NCBI RefSeq assembly: GCF_049306965.1
Contig: NC_133198.1
Coordinates: forward strand, 39,120,001 to 39,184,000
Origin: Danio rerio
Lineage: Eukaryota; Chordata; Actinopteri; Cypriniformes; Danionidae
Length of the DNA stretch: 64,000 nt
Reading direction: 5' to 3'
A program made the position numbers and the translations under genes. The notes beneath the pieces are model-generated. The model saw only the letters and a program-made list of their open reading frames with translations. It ran no database searches and was not told where the DNA came from. Positions 36,981 through 49,273 of this stretch are shown here, piece after piece (position 1 is the stretch's first letter; every line of letters begins with the position of its first letter).

Positions 36981-39682
36981 ATGACGACTTCGCTGGTCCT
37001 GCATCCACGCTGGGCGGACACCTTGATGTACGTGTATGAAAAAAGTCCGAATGAAAATAATCAAAATAAAAGCCAAATTATGGAAGGATTGAGCGGGAAT
37101 TGCCCTGCGACTCATTGCAGGGAACTGATTTCCCACCCCGCGCTGGGGCGACATTCCGGCACCATAGCGACTCACCAGGGATCCGTGTACTCGGATATAT
37201 CTTCCCCTGAAACTGGGCGACAGTGTCCCGCTCCTCAGACGTCATCTAGCGCTTCTCTGAGTTACGGCTACCCCTTTGGAAACCCTTACTATGGTTGCAG
37301 ATTATCTCATTCGCACAATGTGAACTTGCAGCAGAAACCATGTTCATACCATCCCGCAGAAAAATATGCCGAGACGAGCAGCGCTTTGCCCACAGAGGAG
37401 CTCTCCAGCCGGGCAAAAGAGTTTGCTTTCTATCCGAGTTTTGCCAGCTCTTACCAGGCTGTTCCAGGATATCTAGATATGTCGGTGGTTCCGAGTATTA
37501 GCGCTCATCCCGAGCCACGTCACGATGCATTGATCCCCATGGAGGGCTATCAACACTGGGCTCTCTCGAATGGCTGGGATGGGCAGGTGTACTGTTCAAA
37601 GGAGCAAACACAGTCTTCTCATCTTTGGAAATCTCCCTTTCCAGGTATGTCTTATACACTTGTGAAACAATTTAAGTTTGAATAAAAAAGTGACATGCAA
37701 AACATTGCTTATAGGACTTATTGTTATGATAAGATACAATTTAAAACGTCTGTATATTGAACATGCAAATAGTTAGACCTAATTAAATATTTGCATAAAA
37801 ATACATTGTTGTCTAAAGGTCATCGATGGATTTAGAAATGTCTACTCAAATCTCCACATAACAGGTTATGACTGCGCATCCACTAGCTCTGCATAAACCT
37901 GTCAGATTTGTTTTGTCTTATTTGTTTTTGACAAGTGACACTTGACATTTGGTATATGTTCAGTTGGCATCCCAGAACAAAATGTGAGCAATTCCTAAAC
38001 TCAACAAGTTTGAGCAAGACAGTTTAGTTTGCCCTGCATGTACGTTTTAGTTACAACATCTCACATAAAATAGTACAACATTTGAGTGACGTATCTGTTT
38101 AGTCACACATTAACTCTGACATTGAGTCACAGGATTCTTAAGCTAGGAAAGTCACGCAATTTGGAACTGGGGTATGGCAATACTACCTTTGCTCCTCCAG
38201 TATGATAATGCTTAATGTTATTTGTAACATGCATATAAATCTTTGTCAGCAGTGACCGGGAGTGGTACCCCGCAATCTGGACATTTTGCGAATACCATGG
38301 AGCAGCCTTTTTTTATTTCCTAAAAGCAGCTGACGTTCTGTAGTCAAGTTATTGATTTTTGGTGTAGGCAAAATATTGCCTATGATGCATATACCAACTC
38401 AATCATTCCACTTACAATTCAGTCATTGTTACTAAGCTTTGGTAATTAAAATGTCCAGTGCTATGTGGATAGGTCACTGTATTTTTAGTGTTAAACTCAA
38501 AATATTGTCATATTATAGTGGCTATAGTCAATACTTGTCACCACCAACACGCCCCTGACCCGTTTAGCAACCCTCCCCCTAGAGGAGGTCAAGCTCACAT
38601 GTATCTTATAATCAAATAGCCAAAAATAAAGATGTATTAAAACAACCTACTTTCATTTTGTATAATTCTCTAGTGCTGTTTTCGTGCATAATCTTAATCA
38701 GTTCTTTACAGTGTGTTTGGATGCGTTAGGCAATAATCAATACATGAGGAAAATTGACATGCACCTATTCAATAACAGAAAATACTAGAACACATCTGAA
38801 TGTGACAGTGCTTCAGTTGCCTAGAATAATATCTCTAGCCTTATTTACCTTTTAAAGTTTCACAGGTAGGGATTTTAAGAAAAAATAATACAAAACGTTT
38901 GCTTATTACATTATAATTAGGATATATTACATTGTATTTAAGGAAATTTAGTTTGATAAGCACTTGTCATTGTTACCCACAATCCAGATGTTTTAACGAG
39001 ACTATGGAGGATGGTTTGTTTGTTTGTTCAAACCTCATCCATCCAAAATTTCCTTAAGATTTATTGTTATCAGTATATATGTGTTGACTATAAGCTACAC
39101 TACTACACAGGCTACTGTAATGTTGAAAACATAATAGATAAATCGGCGGATTGTAAAATGCACGAACATTTTAATTCGCCCGTCAATAGGTATATATTAG
39201 TAGCTAAGATTATATTATTATTTTTGCTTCAGATAACTAATATGCAGCAGAAGCATAACTGCTTCTTTGTTCAGCGTTGGCCCCAGCCAATGAAATAATT
39301 TGACGTAACAATTAAATACTTGATTAAATATGGTGTTCCCGTTGAGTTGAAATAGACAACACCTCTACACATGCCTTACTGGGCAAACAGGTGATGCTAA
39401 TGTTTTAATCTACTTTGTTTTTCAGATGTTGTTCCGTTGCAGCCAGAAGTCAGCAGTTATCGACGTGGGCGCAAAAAGCGTGTTCCCTACACCAAGATAC
39501 AACTGAAAGAACTAGAAAAAGAGTATGCAGCAAGCAAGTTTATCACCAAAGACAAGAGACGACGCATTTCTGCGACAACCAACCTCTCAGAACGTCAAGT
39601 TACTATTTGGTTCCAGAACCGCAGAGTGAAGGAAAAAAAGTTCGTCAGTAAATCAAAGACTAATAATCACATGCATACTTGA
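36981..39682 (+). CDS. hoxc13: Homeobox protein Hox-C13 (hoxc13a favoured)
   Basis: AbdB-class homeodomain transcription factor of paralogue group 13, acting in the nucleus in posterior/tail patterning; in mammals Hoxc13 also controls hair and nail keratin genes. Two exons: 36981-37644 and 39426-39682 (intron 1781 bp, CCAG|GTATGT donor, TTTTTCAG acceptor), giving 306 aa. The start [20 protein letters not shown] is the characteristic Hoxc13 N-terminus, so the ATG is secure. Residues about 1-220 match the HoxA13 N-terminal-type domain, with conserved patches [16 protein letters not shown] and [19 protein letters not shown]. The homeodomain is residues 236-295, with group-13 [24 protein letters not shown] and Gln50/Asn51 in helix 3; a short SKSK tail follows. 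Reading through the intron adds only an artefactual tail. First gene of the cluster, 8.0 kb before hoxc12, same strand. The a/b co-orthologue assignment is tentative. Confidence 0.97.
37645..39425 (+). other. hoxc13: hoxc13 intron
   Basis: Single intron, phase 1: the Asp222 codon (G|AT) is split. Internal sequence is AT-rich and free of recognised mobile elements. A 95-codon frame at 39011-39298 has no similarity and is not called. The acceptor is preceded by TTTGTTTTTCAG. Confidence 0.9.
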
Positions 39683-40650
39683 TGTATGTATCGAACATTT
39701 TGTTCGCCAGCTTATATCCTTCCGTCCAGAACGTCTGATATTTACTTCCGTTCAGCAATCATCCGGGCAGTCCCAAGCCTAACCTGTCTTCTTTCACTTT
39801 ATTTAATTTAAAACGTACACACGATTACCGCAATCTCTCTGGCTTTTTGGGCATAAGATACATAACTGTGAAAATACAAAAAAAAAAAATCATTTCAACT
39901 GTCCTTTTCTATGAATGTACATATATAAATAATAAATATTTAAAATTACACAAATATCAAAGGGACACATGGTTTACGTGCATTTGAAAATACAAGGAGA
40001 CGCAAACCTTCTACATCTCTTCATGTGTGCGTCAAAGCCAACCAGCAGAACACACTCGATGGGCTCAATACGCATGAGAAGAGAAATAATAATAATTCTT
40101 AAGGACACTTTGGGTGAATCAAGACTTGTATACAATCTCGAAAGGCTACAGCAAAAACTGAACTGAGTCACGAATAGAATTCGTCAATTGCTACGTGGAG
40201 ATGACAGATTTGCTAGAATGAGCCTGCGAGCTAAATGGTTCACTGTGGGATACATTGCTTTTTAATGCCGAGGGTAAACCAGGCTGCTATGTTAACTGTA
40301 CAGTTTAATGCTTCTGTTATTTAATTTAGATTTCGCGTATGACCGGTCTGTAAAAAAGGAATGTTTCAAGATCATTTGTATGTGTCCCTATTAGCAGTGA
40401 AGGATATGACTCTGCCATGCAACTGGAATGATTGTAAGCATTTAAAAATCATTTAGTATTAAAAGTTAATGCACAACCTTTTTGTTTTTATATAGAAATA
40501 TATATCGTAAAGCATTGGAGCTGTTCACACAACTTGTCTGTATCTCTTTTCGTGCAGTATGTGAATTGTATTGTGGTGTTCAATTCCTAAAGTACTGAAT
40601 TGAGGCATATTTCATAAATAAAATGGCAATGGAATTTGTTGAGTACATGC
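39683..40650 (+). other. hoxc13: hoxc13 3' UTR and probable poly(A) signals
   Basis: The region after the TGA has candidate AATAAA signals at 39930-39935 and 40617-40622. The second lies in ATAAATAAAATGGCAATGGA followed by a GT-rich stretch and is the more convincing end, predicting a 3' UTR of roughly 0.95 kb. The exact cleavage site is not determinable here. Confidence 0.5.
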
Positions 40651-40897
40651 TACCTGAGGTCAATCAATGCATTTCATTTCAATTATCAGTGACGGTGGAC
40701 CGTTTAAGGCGTACATAAATGGAAAACCCATCTTTTCCATCGTATATGTGCGTTTTTACGATCTTACTGTTTGGTAAATATTTGTAAAATGAATGACGTT
40801 CATTCAATATCGTAATGCATGTATACTGTGTATATCAGTATTATAGAACGATAGGGCTGCTAAAAATAGGCTACATGCTGAAAATATACACATGTAT

Positions 40898-41290
<393 letters not shown>

Positions 41291-41303
41291 AGTAGCCTAT
41301 TGG

Positions 41304-41337
41304 TATTATATTATATTATATTATATTATATTATATT
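41304..41337. repeat. (TATTA)n short tandem repeat
   Basis: About six to seven units of a 5-bp repeat just right of the inverted-repeat element. Confidence 0.85.
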
Positions 41338-42559
41338 GATGAAAACTAAATTCTATTTAAAATTGTTTAATTGCTAGGTGCTAAAAGTCCAAACTTTAAT
41401 GCTGAATTTCATTTGAATCAGAATGCGACGGGCTTCAAGTAGAGCTTAATTTTTTAAATATCACAAAACAATGGTAACAGTTCTTATGCTCTTCGTAACT
41501 TTGTAGTGTTTATAAATACAGATCTGATCAATTGATGTTTACACTTATTATATTAAATATTATACATTTTAATACAAGCAGATGTAAGGTGCGTCTTACT
41601 CGATTTAATATTCTGTCGTTTTACATTTTTCGAGGAATGAACGTGGAAGTGGTAAGTCCAGCATGAAATGTCACTAACTATTCGATTATGCCAAAACATT
41701 TTGACCTAATACAGTTCAGTAAATAGATTAGGATAAATTTTTTGTAACTTTTTTGTAACCTTAAAACAAGACACTGAAGGTATGGTCGAAATATCACCGT
41801 CATACATGGAAAAGAAACCCGAAGTACTGTAAAAGTAATTTTTGCTCTGGTGCGCCTTTTTAATTCTGACGCAGGTGGCAAAGTATGCATTCAATGAATA
41901 GTGCAACGTAATGGTAACAATATATAAAAAAGAATAATTGAGGTATATAGTGTACCGGAATAATTAGAGGAGATTTAATTCAACATAACTGGTCAAACAT
42001 TGACTTTTAAGCACGTAAATGCAGTTAGCCCTAGAGTAGAGTGGTCTAAATGTTTTTTGAATTTCAAATGTATTTTTTACTTAATGTAAAATATCTTCTG
42101 TGAGTTTTTATATTGAAAAATACCTGTAAAATATACGTAGGCCTACAAACACAAATATGTACAGACACGCACGTATATACACACACACCTACACATGGAT
42201 GTGTGTGTTATATATATATATATATATACATAAACGCACATATCCTAAAACCAAGCTATGTACCCGTATTGATTCATTTTCATGTTCAATTTTGAAAAGT
42301 GATCCACTTCAACTTTTCACAACTGTATAGGGCCCTACACATAAAATATAAATGCATGCATGTATTTTTTTTTTCGTCTGGAAAAAACACAGAAGCTAAT
42401 AAATTATTTGGAACTGAATAATCACTAATATGTATATGTATATTAGCAAAACTATTTATGTAAATGGAATAAACTCTGATTTAACTCTAAATAATTTCTC
42501 ACCAAAATCTAATAGACATACCCGGTTACTGGCTACTTTTTTTAGTCGGCTGTCAGCAT
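41338..42559. other. AT-rich hoxc13-hoxc12 intergenic DNA, nothing recognised
   Basis: Includes a short (TA)n at about 42210-42228. No gene recognised. Confidence 0.4.
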
Positions 42560-43165
42560 AAGTGGTATATTGCGATGGAGTGGATTACTTTGAAGACTGA
42601 GAAATCGTATGCTAATTGCATGATAGTTAAGCTTTAGGTTTTAAAGTCACGTGATTGCGCCTTACCCTTGACCATGACTATGCAGTCGCTTTGACCTTGA
42701 CATCACAGAGTCTTGTGAATAATAAACAGAGGGGCTGGACACCACTGCCGTGGTTTGTTTTCAGGCAAACAAGGTGTTATTTCCCTGTCTAGACGGCGAG
42801 AGTTAATGACATACCATAAATGCATAAAAAGGGAAAATGCTCAGATTATCCAATATCCTTGTCATTGTGAAAATGTATACGATGTACATTTTCTCTACCC
42901 CGTTTTTTAACTTCTCACACCACTGTAAAATTTTCTCTTCCGCGATCCCTTGCCCGTATAAGTTTTAAACCACCAATGGATGTATTCTCTCATCATGAGG
43001 TGTATGTTATATTGACCACGAAGGCAGGTAGTGCATTTACGTCTGCAAAAGACAGTGCTCACGAGATGACATCTTGTGTTATTTCTATAGGCGCGCCGAG
43101 GAATGATGGGTACTTCTTACCAAATTTCAAGAGATACATCCTCTCCAAGGCCAAGTAAAAAGGTA
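42560..43165. promoter_or_regulatory. Candidate regulatory block between hoxc13 and hoxc12
   Basis: A balanced-composition island in AT-rich DNA. It holds an E-box (CACGTG, 42648-42653), a perfect extended nuclear-receptor half-site TGACCTTGA (42692-42700; TCAAGGTCA on the other strand, the SF-1/ERR-type motif), AATAATAAACAGAG, an AbdB-like ACCATAAATGCATAAAAAGG (about 42812-42831) and GGCGCGCC (43091-43098). It ends with a possible 72-nt exon (43091-43162) bounded by TTTCTATAG and AAG|GTACGG. Regulatory function is inferred from composition and motif clustering. Confidence 0.35.
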
Positions 43166-44635
43166 CGGCTAGTTTATTTATTTTGTGTGAACACGCAAAA
43201 TGAAAGTGCAGACGTGTATAAATTTATCTTATGCATTATGTATTTTAATGATACACTTGTTCTGCCAAGCAACTATTTTCTGTGTCTGGTTAGGCGCAAG
43301 GCCTATGTTCAACATACGTATAGATGGATTGTATACAATGTCGAGAAAAGAGAATGTCATTGCAATATGCATTTCTTTTAAGCTTGGCAACTTGCTTTGG
43401 ATTTTTTTAATGCTCTTGTTTGTTTTAATATATTTTATTGCATATTTAAATGTTACATAATTTGATAATTTCTGTAAAAAGTAAAATGAGTTATTTGTAA
43501 TGTCCGAATACAATTTAAAGCTAATAAAAACAAAGCTAATCTGAACAGAAAACTGGATAAAAAAACGTTTTAACAGAAAAGTTATCACAGATTAATGTTA
43601 TCACTTGCGTAGCTTTTTGTTTAGCACTATTTTCTTTGAATATTTATTTTCTTTACAGTTAAAATATTTTTTAAATTGCTTAAAGGACGCATTGTGCTTT
43701 TTATTTAAAGAAAACATATCATTTTATGTAAATTTTGTTATTGTTAATTCAGATTGTTCTCACTACCATGACGGCATTAGTTAATTAATTATAAACTCAA
43801 CAATTAACGTTATAGCACAAAAAAAACTGACAAAGATCAACTTAGATTACTGTTCACATTTGTTTAAACATGAGGATAACTAATAGACATACAATTAATA
43901 ATACTATAATAAAGCGTGCGCATAGCTACTCATTAAAGCGTTTTTACCCTTTTGGTTGGCGCATATTCCTACCTATTCCATATTTTAGAGCAAAAAATGT
44001 GTTTTCCCAAATATGTGATTTTAAGACATGTTAGTAATATATATTTTAATAACGCATACGGCCGGTTCAATCAAACGCACGCGCTCACTTTAAGGTTATT
44101 ATTTTACGCCGGTTCTAAACAGACCAGCTGGAATGTGAAGGGAGAGATCAGAGGATTGAGGAGAAAGGGGGCTGATAACCTCTGGTGGCGTATGGTGGAA
44201 ATATCAGGAAGTGAACAGTGCAGATTCAACACGAAGACATATGCTTTGCACCGGTCTTTACATTAACACGCTGTGTTTCGCGTAGTACATCATGCTGTAT
44301 TTGCGTGTTTAATTTAAAATGTGATTGGTAATAAACTATTTACATGTAGCATATTTTGTTTGCATATTTGATCGGCCAGTTATTTGCAAAAAGCCATACG
44401 AAAAAACCGGGCACACTCTGCATTGTATAATTACTTTAATAAATCCGTTTTGATACAAAGCTGTCCATGATAGGCATTTATTATTTTTTTTTATTTGCTT
44501 TATGTTATGGATGGATTGCATCTCCTAAAATGTTACTTAGATTTAAATGATTTGCGTCTCTAAATGTTTTATGTTAGTATTTTGTAAACCGAAAATATTC
44601 TAAGCTCGAAAAATGTATTTATAATAGTCCCTTAA

Positions 44636-44637
<2 letters not shown>
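43166..44637. other. hoxc13-hoxc12 intergenic DNA with possible conserved block at 44060-44270
   Basis: AT-rich overall. About 44060-44270 is GC-richer and non-repetitive (GACCAGCTGGAATGTGAAGG, GATAACCTCTGGTGGCGTAT, AACAGTGCAGATTCAACACG), a possible regulatory element. The 104-codon open frame covering it shows no known domain and is not called. Confidence 0.3.

Positions 44638-44715
<78 letters not shown>
44638..44715. repeat. (TA)n microsatellite
   Basis: About 78 bp of alternating AT. Confidence 0.95.
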
Positions 44716-44718
<3 letters not shown>

Positions 44719-45230
44719 ATTTTTTAAATCAGAAAGCTTCTTCAGGTTTGCAATTTTCTTACGCCCGTATGCCTATGCGTTTTACACAAATAATTTGTCT
44801 TTTTAAGCTCAGCTTATATTGACTTTACCCCCCATTTTGTTTTAGTGTTTTTAATTGATGCATATGCAGTGGTGTAAACACGTGATTTACATTTGTGCGG
44901 TCTTGTTATACACACTTTTCCCTTTTTGAAAATTGTATTGGTCGCATATTTACTTATCTACGTTTAATTCTAAAGCTATATTAAAACAATTAAGATTAAT
45001 TGTGACTTATTTTTATTTACCATTACTGTAGTTAGCATCGGTATCATTGGGTTATAAGTATGTTTGAATACAAAACCATACCATACTATGTTTGAATTGA
45101 ATTATCAAACTTTCAGTTCTTCAAATGGAGTATCCGAGAGCTAGTATTTAGCCTTTAATTCACATTTAATGCACGGTTTTGTTTCTCAAGAAATTGGCCT
45201 CGTAGGACATTCACTGCGAGGCTTTCAGTG
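44716..45230. other. AT-rich intergenic DNA, nothing recognised
   Basis: No gene or repeat family recognised. Confidence 0.35.
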
Positions 45231-45239
45231 AACCAACCT

Positions 45240-45423
45240 GTCTTCCAAAATCAAAGACAATAAAAAGGCCTTTGTTTACGCTATGGCCCTGTCTGGACGG
45301 AAAAGGATTCCAAGACAGCAATCTTACAGCGGCGCAGACAGTGCACTAGACACTGACCTTGAACTAACAACAATTTTAGCCATTTTCCAGAGATTTTGGA
45401 GATCTCCACTGGCTAGCTTTACG
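45240..45423 (+). promoter_or_regulatory. Possible upstream promoter and noncoding first exon of hoxc12
   Basis: Sequence order resembles a promoter plus first exon: a TATA-like AATAAAAAGG (45259-45268), a GC-richer, non-repetitive stretch, and a good splice donor ACG|GTAAGC after 45423. A strong acceptor, TTTTTTTGCTTTGCAG, ends at 47360, 330 nt before the hoxc12 ATG. Joining them would remove 1937 nt and give hoxc12 an alternative 5' UTR. A 62-codon frame here has no known similarity. This is inference from signals only. Confidence 0.3.
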
Positions 45424-47540
45424 GTAAGCAAATATAATATTTTATTTGGACTTTTAAGCTGGATAATTTAAGACTGTCAGGTTGTTTAAGTCGAATATTT
45501 TTGTGACTGAATTAAGCAATTGAAATGTCATTAAGTTCCAGGAAGTAGTAACATTCTGAATCACTTGTTTAACTCTGTTTTTCTCTTGGGGGTAAAAAAT
45601 GAAGTATCCTTATTAAAACTGCTCAGAACAAACTATCTGACTATACTAATATACCAATAATAACAAGTGTATTAAATAGCATTTTATTTTTTCTTAACTT
45701 GGTAGCTTAATGTCACGTCTCTGCAGCTTTTAACTTTGTGAGTGCATTTATATTTAGCACACGAAAGAACAGACATTTTTAGAAAATACCCAAAAGCGTT
45801 TAAATTTATAAGCACGGAGTGTTGCATAGCATGTTAATTAGTTACATGAATCTGGTATGGAGTACTCTAGCCGTAAAACATGCACGTGTGCCTCAGATTT
45901 GGATGTAATAATCCTTGGGCAATTTAGAAGACAACATTTGTTGTCTTTTGGTTGTTTTGAGACTTTGTTATAGCCGTTACGTCAGTGTTTATGAAAAGCT
46001 GAACAACGGATTTCCTTAGGCAGTATCATTGCATTTATAGCCTGGATAGCTCTCGACATAAATGAAGTTTCATGTGATTATTTTACTTTAGTTTTATTCG
46101 AAAGTCATCGATGCTAAGATAAATACGATGGCCTTAAATCAAAATTAGAAATACGCCCCCACACATGCACTGACACGAGCTTTAAATTGTCAGCAAACGC
46201 AAAGTTATTGTGCTAAATAAATACTCGTGCATTAAACAATGTAAAAATATAAAACTTACAGTATTAAAATTAACGAAGAAAGCAAATACAATTTGCTAAG
46301 TTATAGTAAATATGTGGCAGCATGCGCGCAAGAGTCTATATACGCAAACCCGTAAACAGATTTTTTAATTGTTTATAAAAAAAATACATAATCCAAATTT
46401 AAAATTATAAAATATATTTACATAATATATTTCTAATCTATAATTTTAAATATGACAGCTGTATCCACATCTGAAAACTCTTTTATAGTTGCTCGCATTT
46501 TATTTTCAAAATGGAGATTAAAGATGCTATAAGTCAAACAGTGTTGTTGATTTTTGCATTAACCACTTCATTTGAAAATATCAGTGTATTCATTTACTAT
46601 TAATAAAGTAGGCAAACCACATAAAATATAAAGTTCTAAAAGCTTAGACTACCACTGAATTACCATTACAACAGCTTTGCGTTTGCTAAAGACCCCAATG
46701 TGAAGGAGGGTATTTAATGCAGGGTTCTCATTAGACTTGTGTCATCTTAATCTTTATTTTTGCCTGAATTACATTCTCAGATAATGTACATATGACAATG
46801 ACAGGGAGTTACAGTTGATATGATCAAAATCTGCGTCTACTTTATATATTTAGAATCAAAAATCAATTAATGTGATCAAGTGAGGTATATTTGGTGCGGC
46901 ACAATCACTTTAATGCCCTCTGCCAGCTTGTAAAATTCAAATAAAAGAATTGCGAGATGTGTAACAATCTACCATGAGTTTGACTGCGAGTATTTATAGG
47001 ATGTATCTGTTAAAGTTGTTCATGTGAGGTGTACTAGAGCATATTATCTAAAATATAGGCTACGCTCTTAAACATTTCTTATAGAATATCATCATCTTTT
47101 ACGGAGCCAATGGTTTCAACCTGCTGACCCCACTACAGTAAATATGAGTGGAGTTCAGCACTGAGCATCAGTATTTCTTTAAAACAAGCCTGTAAAAGAT
47201 GAACATCACATTTTTATATGACACTGAATTCAGCCGTAATTTGTTTGAAAACAAAGTCGAAGGCAACCTCTCCTCAAAGGAAAAATAACGTTTATTTTGT
47301 AGGGAAAATATATGTATTTTTGTAATTTTTATTTTATTTATTTATTTTTTTGCTTTGCAGTAAAGATTAAACGAGGCTAGGGACACTTCTGTGTATAACA
47401 GAAAGGCGAAAGAGGATCAGTTTAGAACTTTTGAGCTCGGGGAAAAGGAAAACAAGATTTTACATTTTTAATAAGATATTTTATAGAATTTTTAAAAAGC
47501 ATATAAAACACGTATTACAGAAGTTAATGTTTTGTTTTGT
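45424..47540. other. AT-rich DNA upstream of hoxc12
   Basis: No gene recognised. It contains the strong polypyrimidine-AG (to 47360) that could be an acceptor for an upstream hoxc12 exon. The rest shows no repeat family or coding similarity. Confidence 0.35.
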
Positions 47541-47689
47541 CTGAAAAGCACCAAGTGGGTGGTACCTTCTAGTGTTCGAGTAAGCTCCGGCACGTGACGT
47601 GGAGATGACCAATCAGGTGCACCTCCAGGTTTAACTACGTTAAATGTCAGATTGCAATAAACTAGAAGCTGTTGGTCTGGCCCGCGGAA
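47540..47689 (+). promoter_or_regulatory. hoxc12: hoxc12 proximal promoter / 5' UTR
   Basis: Within 150 nt of the start codon lie a perfect E-box CACGTG in GGCACGTGACGTGG (47591-47596), a CCAAT box in GACCAATCAGG (47609-47613) and an overlapping CAGGTG (47614-47619). No TATA box. The E-box ends 93 nt before the ATG. Such CACGTGAC + CCAAT spacing is typical of USF/NF-Y-type proximal promoters, which is inference here. Confidence 0.6.
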
Positions 47690-49273
47690 ATGGGCGAGCA
47701 TAATCTTCTTAATCCTGGGTTTGTGGGACCTTTGGTAAACATCCACACTGGAGACAGGTTTTACTTCCCGAATTTTAGAGCCTCAGGGGGACAGCTGGCG
47801 GGGCTACCGTCTCTCTCGTACCCTAGAAGGGACAATGTTTGCTCTCTCCCGTGGAATCCATCGGAGTCGTGCAATGGATATCCTCAGTCTTACTTTAGCA
47901 GTCCCGTATCTATTAACCCCTCTTTTAATCGATCTTGTGAAATAACCCGACTGGAGGAAAGCAAGTGTTATTATGGCAATTCCAGCAGCACCAGAGATTC
48001 GTGTTCAGACAACAACAGTCTCAAACGAGAGGAGCGAGCAAGAGATACATCAGTATCGTCTGATCACGGGATGCACAATGGGATGGGCAACAGTGGCACC
48101 TTCTCAAAGTATGATTATGGCACCGAACATCTGACCCAAGACCCGCCATCCTGTCAGTCTTTGGAGTCCGACTCCAGTTCTTCGGTGCTAAACGAAGGAG
48201 GAAAGACTTCAGCAAGCGACCCACAAACCCTGGTATCGCAAGGAAACCACGCAAGCAATATCGCCGGTGGAGGAGGTTTGTCCCTCGCATTCAATCACAG
48301 CTGAAAAACAACAGAAGCACACAGTATTATAATTACTAGTATTTGTGCTCCAGCTAATTTATTTGCATGACAGTTCGTTAAGGCATTCACTGGCAACTCT
48401 TATGATTTTCCTGCATGGATCTTGCGTGGTTGTTTAAGGCCACTAGGGGTTGCCCTAAAATGCTCCACGTTCACCAGTTTAAGCGCTCAGTCATTTATAC
48501 AACCAGTAAACACAACATCATAAAAACCAGCCATCCCGCTGCAAATGTTAGACGCTTTTTGCATAAAAAATATGTTTTTGTTGTTGATAAATGTAGTTTT
48601 TGCTAAAGCGTTGTTTTAGTGAGAGGAAGAAATGTCAGAAAAAGCAATTGCTCTGTTGACAGAAAAGAGGACCTTTGTTTTAGTGACTCGTAAACTGAAT
48701 TAATATCTGTTGTGCGTGTTGCACGAAGTAATTTAATATGCCTTGAAACCGCTAAATAGGTGGGGTTCTTGCAAATATGACAATTAACGCGTTAATTTAC
48801 TTTTAAGTAACAGTAAAGCATTCGGGGAGATTTTTGCTACATAAAAATGGAAGCGACACATATTCAGCATACTTTATACACTTCAGATTGTCACTAAATC
48901 GTGTCTAATTAAAAAGCATCACAAAATGCACTTATAACTTTGTATTTTAGTGCCAATAAGATGTGGAGATAAATGTATGTGTTGGCCTAGTTGTGTTTAA
49001 GGACTCTCATGAACCCGTGCTATGCCCTCTCCAGGTGCCCCGTGGTACCCGATGCACACCCGGACCCGCAAGAAACGAAAACCCTATTCCAAACTGCAAC
49101 TGGCCGAGCTTGAAGGAGAATTCATGCTGAACGAGTTCATCACCAGACAGCGACGTAGAGAGCTGTCTGACAGGCTCAATCTCAGCGACCAACAGGTTAA
49201 AATTTGGTTCCAAAATCGGCGGATGAAGAAAAAGAGACTGTTGCTGAGGGAGCAGGCTTTGTCCTTCTTTTAA
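47690..49273 (+). CDS. hoxc12: Homeobox protein Hox-C12
   Basis: AbdB-class homeodomain transcription factor of paralogue group 12, nuclear, expressed in the posterior body and tail of vertebrates. Two exons: 47690-48275 and 49035-49273 (intron 759 bp, GGAG|GTTTGT donor, TCTCCAG acceptor, phase 1), giving 274 aa. The start [20 protein letters not shown] is the diagnostic Hox-C12 N-terminus; the frame is open upstream to a TTG but ATG 47690 fits the family. Further conserved patches are [15 protein letters not shown] and a Ser-rich [15 protein letters not shown]. The homeodomain is residues 206-265: [35 protein letters not shown], then [13 protein letters not shown], with Gln50. The C-terminus is REQALSFF, as in tetrapod HOXC12. 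8.0 kb after hoxc13 and 9.7 kb before hoxc11. The a/b copy is not resolved. Confidence 0.97.

Noticed and set aside
37645-37685. C-terminal extension of the first hoxc13 frame
   Set aside because: Intron read-through after the CCAG|GTATGT donor; the homeodomain is in exon 2.
43952-44266. 104-codon + strand frame as a gene
   Set aside because: No domain, no homologue recognised; composition fits a noncoding block.
47672-47689. Six-residue upstream extension of hoxc12 from a TTG
   Set aside because: [11 protein letters not shown] is the conserved start, and TTG initiation is not expected.
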